Part shown: piece after piece, positions 45,723 to 57,459 of the stretch | Layout: every line of letters begins with the position of its first letter | Numbering within the stretch: the stretch's first letter is position 1 | Assembly (NCBI GenBank): GCA_036936605.1 | Contig: JAUPFV010000001.1 | Location: 319,016,250 to 319,080,249, forward strand | DNA: 64,000 bases | From: Limnanthes douglasii subsp. nivea | Taxonomy: Eukaryota > Streptophyta > Magnoliopsida > Brassicales > Limnanthaceae | Direction of reading: 5' to 3' | The notes under the pieces: model-generated | What the model was told of the DNA's origin: nothing | Seen by the model: the letters and a program-made list of their open reading frames with translations, nothing else | Databases searched by the model: none | Position numbers and translations under genes: made by a program

Positions 45723-46745
45723 TTATTGGCAAATTGTGTTCGCCTTAAGACATAACTATTACCCTCTTCGATAGAAACAATAAATAAAATAAATCGTTAA
45801 TAAAACCAAGCGCACAAGACAATATTTAATGTGGTTTGGACTGTAGAAGTAATCATATACTCACAAGAAACAAATACTATGTTTTTATTAATAAGAAGGT
45901 TACAGAAAGACTCTCCAAACACAAATGGCTCATCACTCTCTATTATAAAACTCTCACATTTTACGAAGATAATATGATTAAAAAAACTCTCTCTTTAGTG
46001 TTTATTTCTCACATCACTTTACTTTCTACAAGACCAAACTCTGTTCTTAAAAAATAAACAGACGCGTAATTGAATCGACATTCTGTCTTCAGTCGTTTGT
46101 ATAACCGGTATATTATGCTTGAAACCCCGTATTGTGTATTCTATTTATAGACTTCTTATTAAAAACCCTAGCTTAATTTCAGATCGTACGATGCAGATAA
46201 CAAAATTAATATGTTAGACGCTCCATGTCAAATCACTTTAATCAACAACTATAATAAAGCCCTAGTCCAATGGACATCCCAGATCATATCTCTTTAATCA
46301 ATATTTATAATAAAACCCTAATACAATAAAAAATTTAGACTAAATATTTTAATCAATTACTAAGGTTAATATCATAATTAAGAGAAAAAATAAAGTAGCC
46401 CAGTTCTAACCCGGAACAAAACACATAAGTATTGAAGCTTTTGCTTGAGGTAGCTTCGACAGACTATTTTGGTCTAGCTTACATGCTTCGATCCAGCTAC
46501 AGCCACATGCTTCGATCCAACTCATCCTCGTTTGGCTCAATAGTCACCAGTCATGATAGCTTGTCTCAACCCTTAGATATCAACATATATATATATATTT
46601 GCATATAAGTCACATCTCAAGCTCCACCTAGATAAATTTCATTAGGTTTTGTATATAAATGCCTTTTCGGTTGATCTATCTTCGATCCATATAGTTATTA
46701 TGATGGTACCTATATTGACGAGTTACTTCTAGCCTAAATTTAACA
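45723..46745 (-). repeat. 5' LTR of the copia element
   Basis: It is the partner of the 38413-40124 LTR without the MITE. A ta-rich microsatellite near 46583-46600 is specific to this copy. It ends at about 46745 before attta. Confidence 0.85.
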
Positions 46746-47690
46746 ATTTATTATTATAAGTGTGTTGAACGCATAAATAGTAAAAGTAAGTCTTACCTCA
46801 TATTAGATTGAGGTAGTCCTTAAAACAAGTTTAATTTTATTCATAGACTATGGGGGAGTCCTGATAAGGGTATATCCTGCTAGGGCATATGCCTTTATAT
46901 ACGAGGTAAAACTATAAGTATATGGATGAGCTGGTATCAATTAATAAACTTGTATGATATGCTTATAATATTATAATTATTATAATTATTTAATCGATAA
47001 TGTGTAGGGAAATAAGTAATCAATATAAAGATAAAAAATCTTGACATGTTGTTAAGAGGATATATCTAAGAAAAAAAGATGAATGATGATAGTTAGGTAA
47101 AGTTACATATGATGAAAAAAAAGACTAGACAAAGCATAATAAGTTGGAAGAAAGTAAACAACAATAGGAGAGAATGGCTTATATATCTATAAGAACGACA
47201 CGCTATGACAATGGAGACGATCATGACAGGGTAAAATTATATAAAATGACAAACTAAGCTAAGATATGGGAGTAAAAAGAGGCTGATAAAATTTTATGAA
47301 ATGTAATTCTGTACTAATTTAGAATGTTTTCTTTTTCCATATATGTTTGAGAAAATTTACGAAAATAGTTTATAATAAAAAAAATATCTTATTAAAAAAA
47401 TCTACGCAAAGTTATAGTATTTCTTGTAACACTCATCGAAGCTGCCTACAACTTATTTTTGTATCAACATATTTTATATCAAATTGAAATGTAACTTTGT
47501 ACTAATTTTGGAATCCTAAAAATTTATCTATATATTATTGTGAAGATCTACGAGTCTAGTTTCTAATGAAAATATATCATATTTAAATAAAATATCTAGA
47601 GGAAGTTATTATATTTTTGTAGTATCTAATTTTTAAATATATCACAACTATATGTTTGGCATTTTTTCTATGCTTGGCAGGGTGTTACAT
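46746..47690 (+). repeat. Polypurine tract and 3' LTR of the old Tat element
   Basis: tgggggagtcc (46851-46861) followed by TGATAAGGGTATATCC (46862) is a typical Tat polypurine tract and LTR start. The 48-52 kb element's LTR begins with a near-identical TGATAAGGTTATATCC on the other strand. The LTR holds module A (about 47090-47275) and two module B blocks (47300-47470 and 47480-47640), also found at 2641-3310. The 3' end is not sharply visible. Confidence 0.6.
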
Positions 47691-48199
47691 GAGTCAGCTA
47701 AATGTGTTTTTATAGGTTTTTTAGGTTAAAAATAGAAGCTAAATGTGAGGCTAAAGGCATGTACATAAATTAGTTGTAAACCTACCATCAATTAAGTGTT
47801 TGTCAAAGTGATACAAGATACAAGGGTCTTCTAAGTCTATTTTTTATTTATCAAATGGACATGGTACATGTACTATGCTCATTGGATTGCTTGGTAGGTG
47901 GCTCGTATTAGCATATTTTGTTTATACGGATTACGAACTTGCACTATAACCTCGGTATTTGCTGCTAGTTTGGGTCAATAAACATCTGCAAGAAGAAAAC
48001 GTTTAGTTAAGCTTCCATACTCATTTTTCTAGTTGTTACCACCAAACTTAAAGCTAACTTATCCAAATTTAAATACCTTTTTTATATGTCAATTAGGATT
48101 TTACTTACAAAGTAAATTGGTATTTTCATTTTCTCATTTTCTATAACTAGTACAACACTTACATAAAATTAGACACAACTAAATATAGGTATAACACAT
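47691..48199. other. AT-rich DNA, no gene recognised
   Basis: Nothing was recognised between the LTR-like region and the start of the truncated Tat element. Short reading frames are random. Confidence 0.3.
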
Positions 48200-48224
48200 C
48201 ACCTTATATTGGAGATGACATAAT

Positions 48225-49200
48225 TTATGTTGAAGTCAAATAATCTTTCAATGCATGGAAATATTTGTGAGAATCATCATTCCAACTGAATGTTTTCGCT
48301 CTTTTAAGTATCTCAAAGAAAAATATGACTTTTTTAGAAGTTTTAGAGATAAACCTCAACAATGCTGCCAAACGACCTGTTAATCTTTGAACTTGTTTGA
48401 TCGTCTTTGGTGGCTCCATGTTCAATAGTGCTTTCAATTATTAACAATATACTCATTAAATTTTCTACTTCAAACTCCAAAAGAACCCCTCAAAGTATTT
48501 AGCTTAAGATTGAATTCCCTCAGTCTTTCAAATATTTGAAATAACATTTCTAACTTGTTGATCCTCAATGTAGCTTTTCACTATCATATCGTCTTATAAG
48601 CTTATTTTTTTCCAGTTGGTTTTCGAAAAACCAGTTGACTAACCTTTGATAAGTGAACCCACATGTTCCAAACCAAAATGCATAACCTTATAGCAATACA
48701 ACCCCCTTTCAGTTTGGAAAGCGTTATATTCTTCATCACTATGATGCATTCGAATCTAGTTGTATCTTGAGTGTGCATCCATAAAGAACAAAAAATCATG
48801 ACCTGAGGCAACGTCTACTAACTAGTCAATACGAGGTAAAATAAAAGCATCATTTGAGTATGCTTTATTGAGAACAGTGAAACCCATACAAATTGTCCAT
48901 TGTCTGTTTTTCTTTTTAACCAATACAGGATTCACATTCCAAGTCGGGTATCTCGACTCTCTAATATGCCCCAACTTCAAAAGTGTCTCTAACTCTTTAG
49001 CAATAACCTCTGCTTTCTCAAGAGAAAAATGTATTTTTTGTATGAACTGGCCTAATTCTTTTATTATTTGACAATTCATGGAAGATAACAGACGAGCTAA
49101 CTCCAAATGCGTCATTAGTGGTCCAAGAAAAAACATTTGAATTATATTTCAAAAATCATCACTATCAACCCAAATCATATTGTTTCTTCAACAGTTTTAT
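48225..49200 (-). pseudogene. Reverse transcriptase of the truncated Tat element
   Basis: 48822-49136 reads LGHIRESRYPTWNVNPVLVK and FILPRID. 48602-48811 holds a worn palm region. 48225-48437 gives the thumb (PPKTIKQVQRLTGRLAALLR) and the start of the connection (SWNDDSHKYFHALKDYL). The catalytic YxDD appears lost in the worn stretch near 48580-48600. Confidence 0.8.
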
Positions 49201-51762
49201 CTAACAAATATTCACATTGAATATTCTCGTTAGGGTCATCAACTTCCTATAAAACTTACTATTCTAATCCAGCTGACAACCCTCATTTGCACTATTTAAT
49301 ATCCATTGTGTTAATTTCTTAAGATCTAACGATATTACGTAATAAATCCTCGTTGTCTTTTTGGATTCTTCTAGCTATCCAACCAAATTTCCCGCCTGAT
49401 AATTGAGACGTTACCTAAATATACAAGACTTTGCCTTCATTTTATGCAACCATGATCTTCCCATAATTACATCATATAAACCAAGCGCATCAAAAATAAA
49501 AAAAAGAATCCTTATAGTTTTTTTAGTACTACCATAACCTATGAGCACTAAAAGTTCAATCTCACCGATACATGTTGTAGTATTTCCTTTGCAACTAACC
49601 GTTTCGTATGGATTTGGTTTATATGAAGGTAATCATATCATATAATCATAGAAGTTTTTTTAAAAATGATATTAGCTGAGCTCACATTGTCTATCAAAAC
49701 CTATGAGACTATCGCTCTTGAAATGTCTAAATCAATTATCAATACATCCTCATGTAGTGTAACAACCCTTCTCAAATCATTATCGTTAAATGTCAAATCT
49801 GAAATTTCCTTTCGATAATGATGATATGACGGTTTCTCAACTAGATGAACCTCTAAATCTCTTTTGTGATTTTTTATAAAGGTTGAGACGGTTCCAACAT
49901 TGTATCTCCATAAAGAATAGTAAAAAAAGGTTATTGATTTCAATTATCATCTTTATTTTTTTTTGCACCTCTTTCTCTTCATATTCTTCTTTGTTTTTTC
50001 TTTTACTCCTTTCTTAATTTTTTGCCTTTAACAAATTGGACAAGATCACTATTATCGACTAGTCTTTGGATTTCATCACGTAACTGTCAATAGTCAATGG
50101 TTTCATGAACATGATTGTTGTGATAAGCACAAAAATATTTGTGAGATTTATCATTACTCGAAGCTAACATAAGACCTAGCTTCATTGTGGTCACCATACT
50201 ATTCATTTTGTGAATGAATCATTGAACATAGCTTTTTGAAGCTTCCCCATTTTTTGATACATTTTCATAATAGAATCCCCTTCTATTTTATATGTTATAT
50301 TACCTACAAAACTATTTCTAAAAGCCTTCTAGAATCTTTCAAAATCTTGAATCGACCCCTGACATAAACTATTGAACCAATGTAATGAGTTTCCTTTGAA
50401 TGCCAAATATAGATCTGCACAACAACGTATCATCCAGATTAAACCCCATCATCATACTTCTAAACTACCATAGATGATCATCAAGATATCTTGGGTCATC
50501 ATAGGTTGTCATTTTAAAATGAACAAACTTCAGCGGAATATTTCCCTCATGAATTTTCTTAATAAATGGAGATTCTTGAAGCATGTATTTTTCCATTTTT
50601 GGCCTCTCCTCATTGTACTATACTTTTTTTTATTTTTATCTTTTTTTTACTACCATCTTATATGATTAAGCTTCAAACTCAGAATCTTTCTAATTTTTTT
50701 CTTTACATGACTATTTATCTATCTGGACAACACCATCCACGTTTTTACATATAAACGTCACTTTTTTCTCTTTTATTTTCTCCATATAGTTTGCTTAGTT
50801 ATCCCTTATGTTCAATGTTTTTTTCTTTTATTTTTTAACAAAAAAATTTATGATATAAACTTTAATTCCTTATCCATCTTTTCAAGTTTCTCTTTAGCTT
50901 CTGAATCCTTCTCAACTTGAAACTGGTTTGTCATAGCTTACTGTCACTTTAATTCCTCAATATGCAATTCCTAAATCTGAATACTAGAAAAAGTAGTTTA
51001 CAAACCTTGATAGGAATATTTTCTCCTTGAACTGGTCTAAAGTAGCTGATCACACTAGATGCTACTTCAGTTGGTCGATTAACCTCTGTCATGATTAGTC
51101 TTGTTATCGGGCCGGGTCGGTCCGGGTTTGGGCGAGACCGGGACCGACTCGTTAAGCTACCGGGCGGGTCGAGCCGGACCGCTAAGCGAAGTGAGCCAAA
51201 TATGATGGACCGGGACCGGCTCGTTAAGAGTCGAGTCGGTCTGGTCCGACTCTTAATGGGCGGGTTTGCTAGTTTATCATAATTTTTTTAAGGTTTTAGT
51301 TAAAAATATACATAGATTAGGAAAAAAAATTATATATCTCCCTTACCGGGCTGGTTACCTGGCGGACCGGTCCCGACTGGTAAGAGAGTCGGTCCAAAAT
51401 TTTAGCTCCCAACCCGCTCTCTAAGCTATCCGGACCGGTCTCGGGCGGGCCTTACCGGTCCGGTCTCAGACGGGTTAACGGGTTGGGAGGCCCCCTAACA
51501 GCTCTAGTCATGATAACTACCATAGTCATATTCTCCTGATCAATTACTTTGCGTGCATGAGCTGCCATGCTTGAAAGTTGATTTTATCTCGCGTTACTCC
51601 CACTAACTGGTAAATTAGTTACAATTTATGAAACAGTCGCCGAAGTAGCTCCAATCGGACGGATTTTTGGAGTCTCCCTTTCGATTCCCAACCTAGCCAT
51701 CACTATTGATAAATTGTTTAAAGTTTGAAAAGAAAACAAATTCCCACAGACGGTGTCAAATT
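49201..51762 (-). pseudogene. Gag and protease region of the truncated Tat element
   Basis: 49701-49943 (YNVGTVSTFIKNHKRDLEVH, LIIDLDISRAIVS) is the linker leading to the protease active-site region. A knuckle CAYHNNHVHETIDY reads near 50090-50130 with Tyr in place of the last Cys. Gag core fragments lie at about 50200-50500. Around 51040-51560 the gag is split by MITE 2. The primer site CCGTCTGTGGGAA (minus strand, 51741-51753) marks the 5' end. Confidence 0.6.
51096..51506. mobile_element. hAT-like MITE 2, GC-rich
   Basis: A perfect 8-bp duplication gtcatgat (51088-51095 and 51507-51514) flanks 411 bp. Ends read TAGTCTTGTTATCGGGCC and, reverse-complemented, TAGAGCTGTTAGGGGGCC, an imperfect inverted repeat. 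The arms are rich in CCGGGxCGG-type blocks and flank an AT-rich centre (51275-51345), so the strands can fold into a long hairpin. No coding capacity is seen; the 63-codon frame at 51091 is a by-product. Confidence 0.85.
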
Positions 51763-52396
51763 TGATCAGGTAATTTTCTTCTCAAATTTAAAACCAATAT
51801 AATATTTAATAATCAGAAAAGAAAAGTAATTCGATGATAATAACGTTTTTGTTTATTAAATGCGTAGTCTCCATATAGAGACTTAAGCATTTTTATAGTA
51901 CTTACAATATCCTTTCAACCAATCATTACTTTACACATGTCATAACGGTTTAACAAACTATCTTAATAACATATTAAATTATGACACATGTTTTTAGTTA
52001 TAATTGCTCGAATAACCTTTTGTTTTTCTACCTCGTCTTTCATCTTCCTTGCGAAATTCGTCAAGCTCGTCTAATATTCTTTTAGTGCCCCTCATCTAAC
52101 CACTTCTGTATGACCCACTTCTAACCATTTCTTGGTGACTTTCGTTTAAATGTTTCTTGGTGACGTTTATTTAACTGCGTTGTTACATCCTTCATATTAT
52201 TCTATTTTATGACCAATCTTAGCGTCTTCTTGATGAACTTCATCTATCTATTTCTATACGACCCTCGTCTAACATTTTTTGGTGACCCTCGTCTAACATC
52301 TTCTTAGTTAACTATATCTTATCATTTCGGTCTTTGATATGATCTTAACTCGTCATTATAAGGAATTTATACTATTTTTAGGATATAACCTTATCA
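51763..52396 (-). repeat. 5' LTR of the truncated Tat element
   Basis: On the minus strand it starts TGATAAGGTTATATCC (52396) and ends CCTGATCA (51763), directly before AATTTGACACCGTCTGTGGG. Short internal repeats (ttcttggtgac, ccctcgtctaaca) lie at 52120-52310. No partner LTR was found, because the element is truncated. Confidence 0.7.
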
Positions 52397-52519
52397 CCTA
52401 TAGGCTAGCATATATGAGATGTGGGTTTTAATTTTAGTAATAATCACGACTCGTTCGATACTTAATATCCAATATTCAAAGTTTGAAAGGACATTATAAC
52501 CTGAAGACGTGATCATGTT

Positions 52520-53900
52520 TTTGGTACAAAAACAAGTTTGTGAGAACAATATCAACAATTAAAAATCATTTATCCAACAGTAATGAAGATTTTGCCACTA
52601 CCCCTAACGAGAATTCCAGAATCTTATTAAACTACTTTTTTAACCTTCTAGGTTCCATGGTTCCCTCGGGTTACCCTGAGATCACTAGAGTCCATTCTCT
52701 TATTTCCACAAGAGTTAACCCCCAAGATATGACTTTAATGGTTCATATTTTTACGTGCGCATGAACTAAAAGTTATTTTTTAGTATTGATAACGATAAGT
52801 ATACATGGCCTGGTGGCTTTAATGTGCGGTTTTTTAAGAATTTCTAGAATATTATTGGAAAAAATATATGTGATGGAATATTAATATTCTTTAGTTCTCG
52901 CCATCTTGAGTTCTCTTCGAACACCACCATTAAGTCCCTCATCCGTAAGACGGGTTCCCTCTCTTACGCAGAAGATTTCAGGCAAATTTCTCTATAAAAT
53001 GTGGTCTATAAGATTATCTCCAACATCATCGCCAATATATTAAAGAATTTTTTCCTTATTCGATTGAAAACACTAATTCAACGTTTTTGGTTGGTCATAA
53101 AATTACTCACAACATCCTCTTCTTCCAAGAGCTTCTGAAGGGTCATAACAATAATTGTAAAGGTCTGAGGATTTCTCTTAAAATTGACATGATGAAATCC
53201 TATGACAATATTTGATGACAAATTTTTCTAGATATCCTGGTTTTCATGAATTTCTTGACCAAATAGTCACTTGGATTATTCAATGTATTTTTATGCCTTC
53301 CTAGAGTATTAATATAAATCAAGATCTACACGAAAAAATCAAAGGTAAGAAAGGTTTTAGACAAGGTGATCATTTGTCCTCATTTTTATTCATCTTGGTT
53401 GTGCAAGTCATTTCTAACATCTTTAAGGAGAAAATCAGTGATTTGAAGTTCAAATTCTATTAGAAGTGTCATAAAATACTGTCAACCTCTGCTTCATAGG
53501 TGATCTAATGATTCAAAATCAACCTCTGTTTTGTAGATGATCTGAAGAACTTTTTGTCATGGTGACTTTAACTCCCTCGACCTTATTAAGTATGGTTTCA
53601 AGGACTTCTTGGGTCTCTTTGTCCTTAAAATTAGGCCATAGAAGAGCTAGATCTTCTTCTCTTGGGTTAACCATTCTATAAGAAATGAGTTGATTACTAT
53701 CATTGGGTCAAATATTTGTTCTCTCCGGATTAAATATATGAGAGTCCCTCTTCTCACAGGTCGGATTTCCCATAAAGACTTTGCTCTCTTCTGAATAAGA
53801 TTACGATATGTATTGCATATTAGACGTTTAAACACCTTTCCAGTATGGGTAAGTTTAAGCTAATTAACTATGTGCTCTTCGCGGGACAAGTTTTTCGGTC
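52520..53900 (+). pseudogene. Decayed LINE reverse-transcriptase fragment
   Basis: Plus-strand fragments in changing frames follow the order of a plant L1 RT: VNYFFNLLGS-like (52620), WPGGFNVRFFKNFW (52810), SLIRKTGSLSYAEDFRQISL (52945), KGFRQGDHLSSFLFILVVQV (53350) and MRVPLLTGRISHKD (53740). The YADD box is not legible. No ends or target duplication remain. It is unrelated in detail to the LINE at 16-23 kb. Confidence 0.72.
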
Positions 53901-54550
53901 TTCAATATTTATAATTACTGCTAGTGTTACGAGAATAACAAGTTTTACCACGATTAAGTCACTGGGATTTTAGTCAAGAAAGAGATAAGGCAAAAAGGAT
54001 CATCTTATTCATGGATAGGTTCTTTCTATTTATAATGTTGCGAATTAGTGGGCGGTTACACACGTTTACACTTAATACTCCACCAACTCACTAACGTCAC
54101 TATCCCTATAATTTTGGAGAAAGTAATTAATACGGTTTGACTTAAAATTCAAAACGTGCGTTACATAATTAATAAAGAAACGCATTGTCTGATATGTGCT
54201 TCAAATCGAACTGGGTCATCCCTTGAGTGCGATTAGATCTGTTCTAGTTTGTCGAGGTCGAGCTCACTAATCTCATGGTCGACTTATCTTCTCTGAGATT
54301 GCACTCAATATTGATCATATGTTTATCGCATCCTTAATCTGGTCGATCGACTGTTCTCTGAATGCCTTCGAGCTCGATCTGCCTCCGAGCTCAGAATGCT
54401 CTTGAGCTCGTCAACTCTGTAAAGCTCATTATTTTATTTATTGCTTGCCCTAATCCAAGTTCGCGGTTCTCTTGCTCGTGCTCACACTTACTTGGATGAA
54501 TCCCCCCTTATCACGGCCCCCTAGTTTATAGGTTTATTAAAAATATTAGT
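53901..54550. other. Non-coding DNA, possibly a fragment of an LTR
   Basis: No gene is present. Several gagctc-containing blocks (54245, 54368, 54388, 54410) recur over 170 bp, and the stretch differs in base composition from its neighbours. An LTR fragment of another family is possible, but no partner is in the window. Confidence 0.3.
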
Positions 54551-54918
54551 TGATGAGTTTAGAAACTTCAACCACATCCCACTACATAGTCCGAACAAGG
54601 GCAATTCGGAAAATAACGCACCATTAAAAAGTCCGGACAGGACAAAAGTAAAACACATTTTGACTAAGCTATTTGTTAATCTACTTAAACAACTAATGGG
54701 TCCTTAAACTTGACCCGATTTCATAACTTGACCTATAAGCCCATAGATCATGAATTAAGAGTATAAATACCCCAACCACTCTCATTAATGAGGGTGGTCA
54801 ACATTTAATACAACCAGGTTGCTTAATTATCTCACTACTCTCCACACTAAACACTAAACACTTTAAACTTCACAAAAGACCTTACCAAATTACCCCCATT
54901 CCAAAATAAACCAACCCA
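54551..54918 (+). repeat. 5' LTR of Tat element 3
   Basis: It starts TGATGAG, has TATAAATA at 54762-54769 and the palindrome CTCATTAATGAG near 54780-54791, and ends ...CCAACCCA. A primer-site variant, TTGACGACCACAATGGGAG, follows at about 54921. Confidence 0.9.
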
Positions 54919-54991
54919 AATTGACGACCACAATGGGAGCACAAGGGTGCCAGAATTTTACATTCAAAACCATTAGAAAGAACCATTTCGG

Positions 54992-56885
54992 ATGGATCCG
55001 AACGAGCATGGAATTCCACCACCTATGGTGGAAATGGTTGGGGAAAATAAGGAATACATTATTGAAGAGAGAGACAAGTTGAGAGCAGAAATAGAGGTGT
55101 TAAGGGCCATAAAACAAAGAGAAAAAGGTATAAGGTAAAATTCATAGGCGTCAGCTATTAATCATACTGACAACCCTAGGGAGAATGATCCATTAATAAA
55201 GACTTATCTGAGTTCGAGATCCATGTTAGCTCTAAGAAGACTCACCGGTCTAAGCCTGTTGAAAGTTCAGATTCTGAGTCCTCAAGTAACTCTTTGAACG
55301 AGACTGACCTTGAGGAGTCTTTGTCATCAAGTAGTGATGAAATGAGGTCCAGGAAAAAGATGAAACTAATTAAAAAATATTTAAGAAAGAGGTATAGACA
55401 TAGGAGGCTTAAAAGGCATTTGGGCAAAGGGTCATCTCACAGCCACATGCATGTTGATCAGTTGTTGATAGATATTTTTGCTTTTCAGACTGAACCATGT
55501 ACTTTTGCAATACCTAATAAAGACACGGTCTTCACTCGTAGTAAGAATTGGAGACAATCACCTTTGTCTGCTAAAATACTGTCCGGAAATCTACCCAAAA
55601 GGTTTGACAGCTCTAAAATGGAGAAGTATGATGGAAGTAAGGATCCAGACAACCATCTAAAGCAATTTAAGAACTTCACGATGAATTTTGATGATGATGA
55701 CAAACTTTTGTGCAAAGCCTTCTCCCAAAATTTTACGAGAAGTGCTTTTTAGTGGTACAATAGCTTACCCCAAAGGTGTATCAGAAACTTTGATACTTTC
55801 TAGGTTGCCTTCCGAAGGAATTTTTTTGGAAGTGAGGAGGTGAAGGGCAATGGAGATACCATTATCCATTGTGCCCAAGAACCAAATGAGCCTTAAATGA
55901 ATACATAAGTCGGTTCGTGAATACCAAGAACGGATTAGCAGAATTCTTCGAACAGGTGGCAATTGCTTCTTTGAGACAAGGGTTGAACCCTGGGAATCTG
56001 GCTGATTCGGTGACCAGGAAGAAAGCCATGACTTGGGGTGTCTTATTGAATCAGGTGGGAAAGTAACTTAATGGAGATGAAACCAAGAAGACCACGGTGC
56101 ACCGTCAAGTGAGGACTACCACAACAGCTCAGAACCAGTCCAGATATAAGGCTAAGAAGACCGGACAAAGGTCCAACAGAGCTAAACAAACTCAGTCCAA
56201 CCATAATCAATCTCAGAGCCAACAGTCAAGAAATAAAAGAGGTCATTAGGTTCAATCGGAGTAGTTTGCAGAATTGAAAGAGAATGTAGTCACAATATAT
56301 GACAAGATCAAAGAGGAAGTCCATTTCCGGAATCCAGCAGCACTGCAATCTCCTAGAGAGAGTCGAAATACTTGCTTTTGCCAATATCATAATGATATAG
56401 GCCATAATACTCAAGATTGTATAGCCTTGAAACAAGAAGTGCATAATCTTATTCAAAGAGGTAAGCTGGGAGCTTATATCAAAAAAAGAAGTGGAAACAG
56501 GCCTGACAATGCTCCTCAGACAGGCCCTACAAACAATGTGGGAACATCTGCTTAAGAAGGGGCAATGGTGATCCTTGAAAGATTTGATGTTGATTTTGAG
56601 TATCTGGATCCTGATCCAACTCGGAATACAGTATGGCTTATAACAGAGCAGACCAAGACGGCGTCCGGACTGATCAGTTTCTTTGAGTCACTCGCCATCT
56701 TTGGAGAAGATATTATGACAACGCCCACTCCTTCATCGAGAAAGAGGCATGTACATAGTATGGCTACTCAGTTAGATTGGGGTATGTCTTCTCATAAGTT
56801 CCAAACCCCTTTTCCATTTATAGTTTTTGATGATGATGATTTGATAAATATTGTTGGGCCTCATGAGAAAGCTATGGTGATATGA
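54992..56885 (+). pseudogene. Gag of Tat element 3
   Basis: ATG 54992 reads MDPNEHGIPPPMVEMVGENK and stops early at 55135. The Ser-rich and core parts follow in 55294-55752 (NLPKRFDSSKMEKYDGSKDP). After further breaks, 56274-56555 carries a knuckle with all four ligands, CQYHNDIGHNTQDC (a Cys-His-His-Cys type), and KRSGNRPDNAPQ. 56565-56885 is the linker to protease (FDVDFEYLDPDPTR, TPFPFIVFDDDD). Confidence 0.85.
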
Positions 56886-57240
56886 GCATCTATTGGAGGA
56901 AATGATATTCGCCAAATCCTGATAGACATGGGAAGTTCGGCAAACATGCTCTTCTTGAGCTCCTACAAGAAGATGAAGAATCCGGCCGTTATTTAACGTT
57001 CAAACAGAACCATTGTGGGCTTCATAAGAGCTCTACGGATGTAATCGGGGAGTTTGAGGAAGAGGTGCTATTGGGCAAGGGCCCTTTCAAAAGTTGGTCA
57101 GGGTGTTATTTGTTGTGGTAGATTGCCCCACATGCTACAATGCGATCTTTGGGAGATCCTAGCTCTCTAAAATGCATGTTGTGGCCTCAACAGTCCACTA
57201 GTGTTTGAAGTATGCAGTTCAAGGGCAAATGGGTGTTGTC
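56886..57240 (+). pseudogene. Aspartic protease of Tat element 3
   Basis: The active-site block reads RQILIDMGSSANMLFLSSYK (near 56912), with Thr replaced by Met in the DTG triad. The downstream GFI and GPFK blocks are present but frame-shifted, and a block seen in element 2 as NAIFGRSW is broken. Confidence 0.78.
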
Positions 57241-57459
57241 CGAAGTAGTCAGAAGATAGCAAGGGAGTGTTATGCAACTACACTTGCTCCTAAAACTTTG
57301 GGAGCAGTTCAGATTTATGAAGATTAGCAGTTACTGGGGCCTTCTGAGGGAAAGGGTGAGATTGATGACCCCAGAGAGGCTCCTAGTGTTGTAATACCGG
57401 TTGAAGAAATTGAAACACACTCCCTGACAGAGGGTAGAAGTATCAAGATTGGCTTCAAG

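Larger units (their letters stand above)
38413..46745 (-). mobile_element. Ty1/copia LTR retrotransposon with two nested DNA elements
   Basis: Related LTRs lie at 38413-40124 (including a 748-bp insert) and 45723-46745. Between them the minus strand reads, from right to left, gag, protease, GAG-pre-integrase, integrase, RT and RNase H, the copia order. Flanks cttta (38408-38412) and attta (46746-46750) are probably a worn 5-bp duplication. A Pack-MULE (40189-41800) sits just inside the left LTR. All genes are decayed. The element splits the old Tat element just before its polypurine tract. Confidence 0.88.
48200..52396 (-). mobile_element. Truncated Tat element (5' LTR, gag, protease, RT only)
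   Basis: The 5' LTR (51763-52396), primer-site region (51741-51762), gag, protease and RT are present on the minus strand. The element stops inside the RT-RNase H connection near 48200, so the rest is deleted. A GC-rich MITE (51096-51506) has inserted in its gag region. Confidence 0.78.

Noticed and set aside
50474..50754. Two overlapping plus-strand frames rich in Phe and Leu
   Set aside because: They run through T-rich DNA antisense to the gag region of a decayed Tat element; no signal of a real membrane protein gene.
51091..51282. 63-codon Arg-rich frame
   Set aside because: It lies in the GC-rich arm of the MITE; composition alone explains the open frame.
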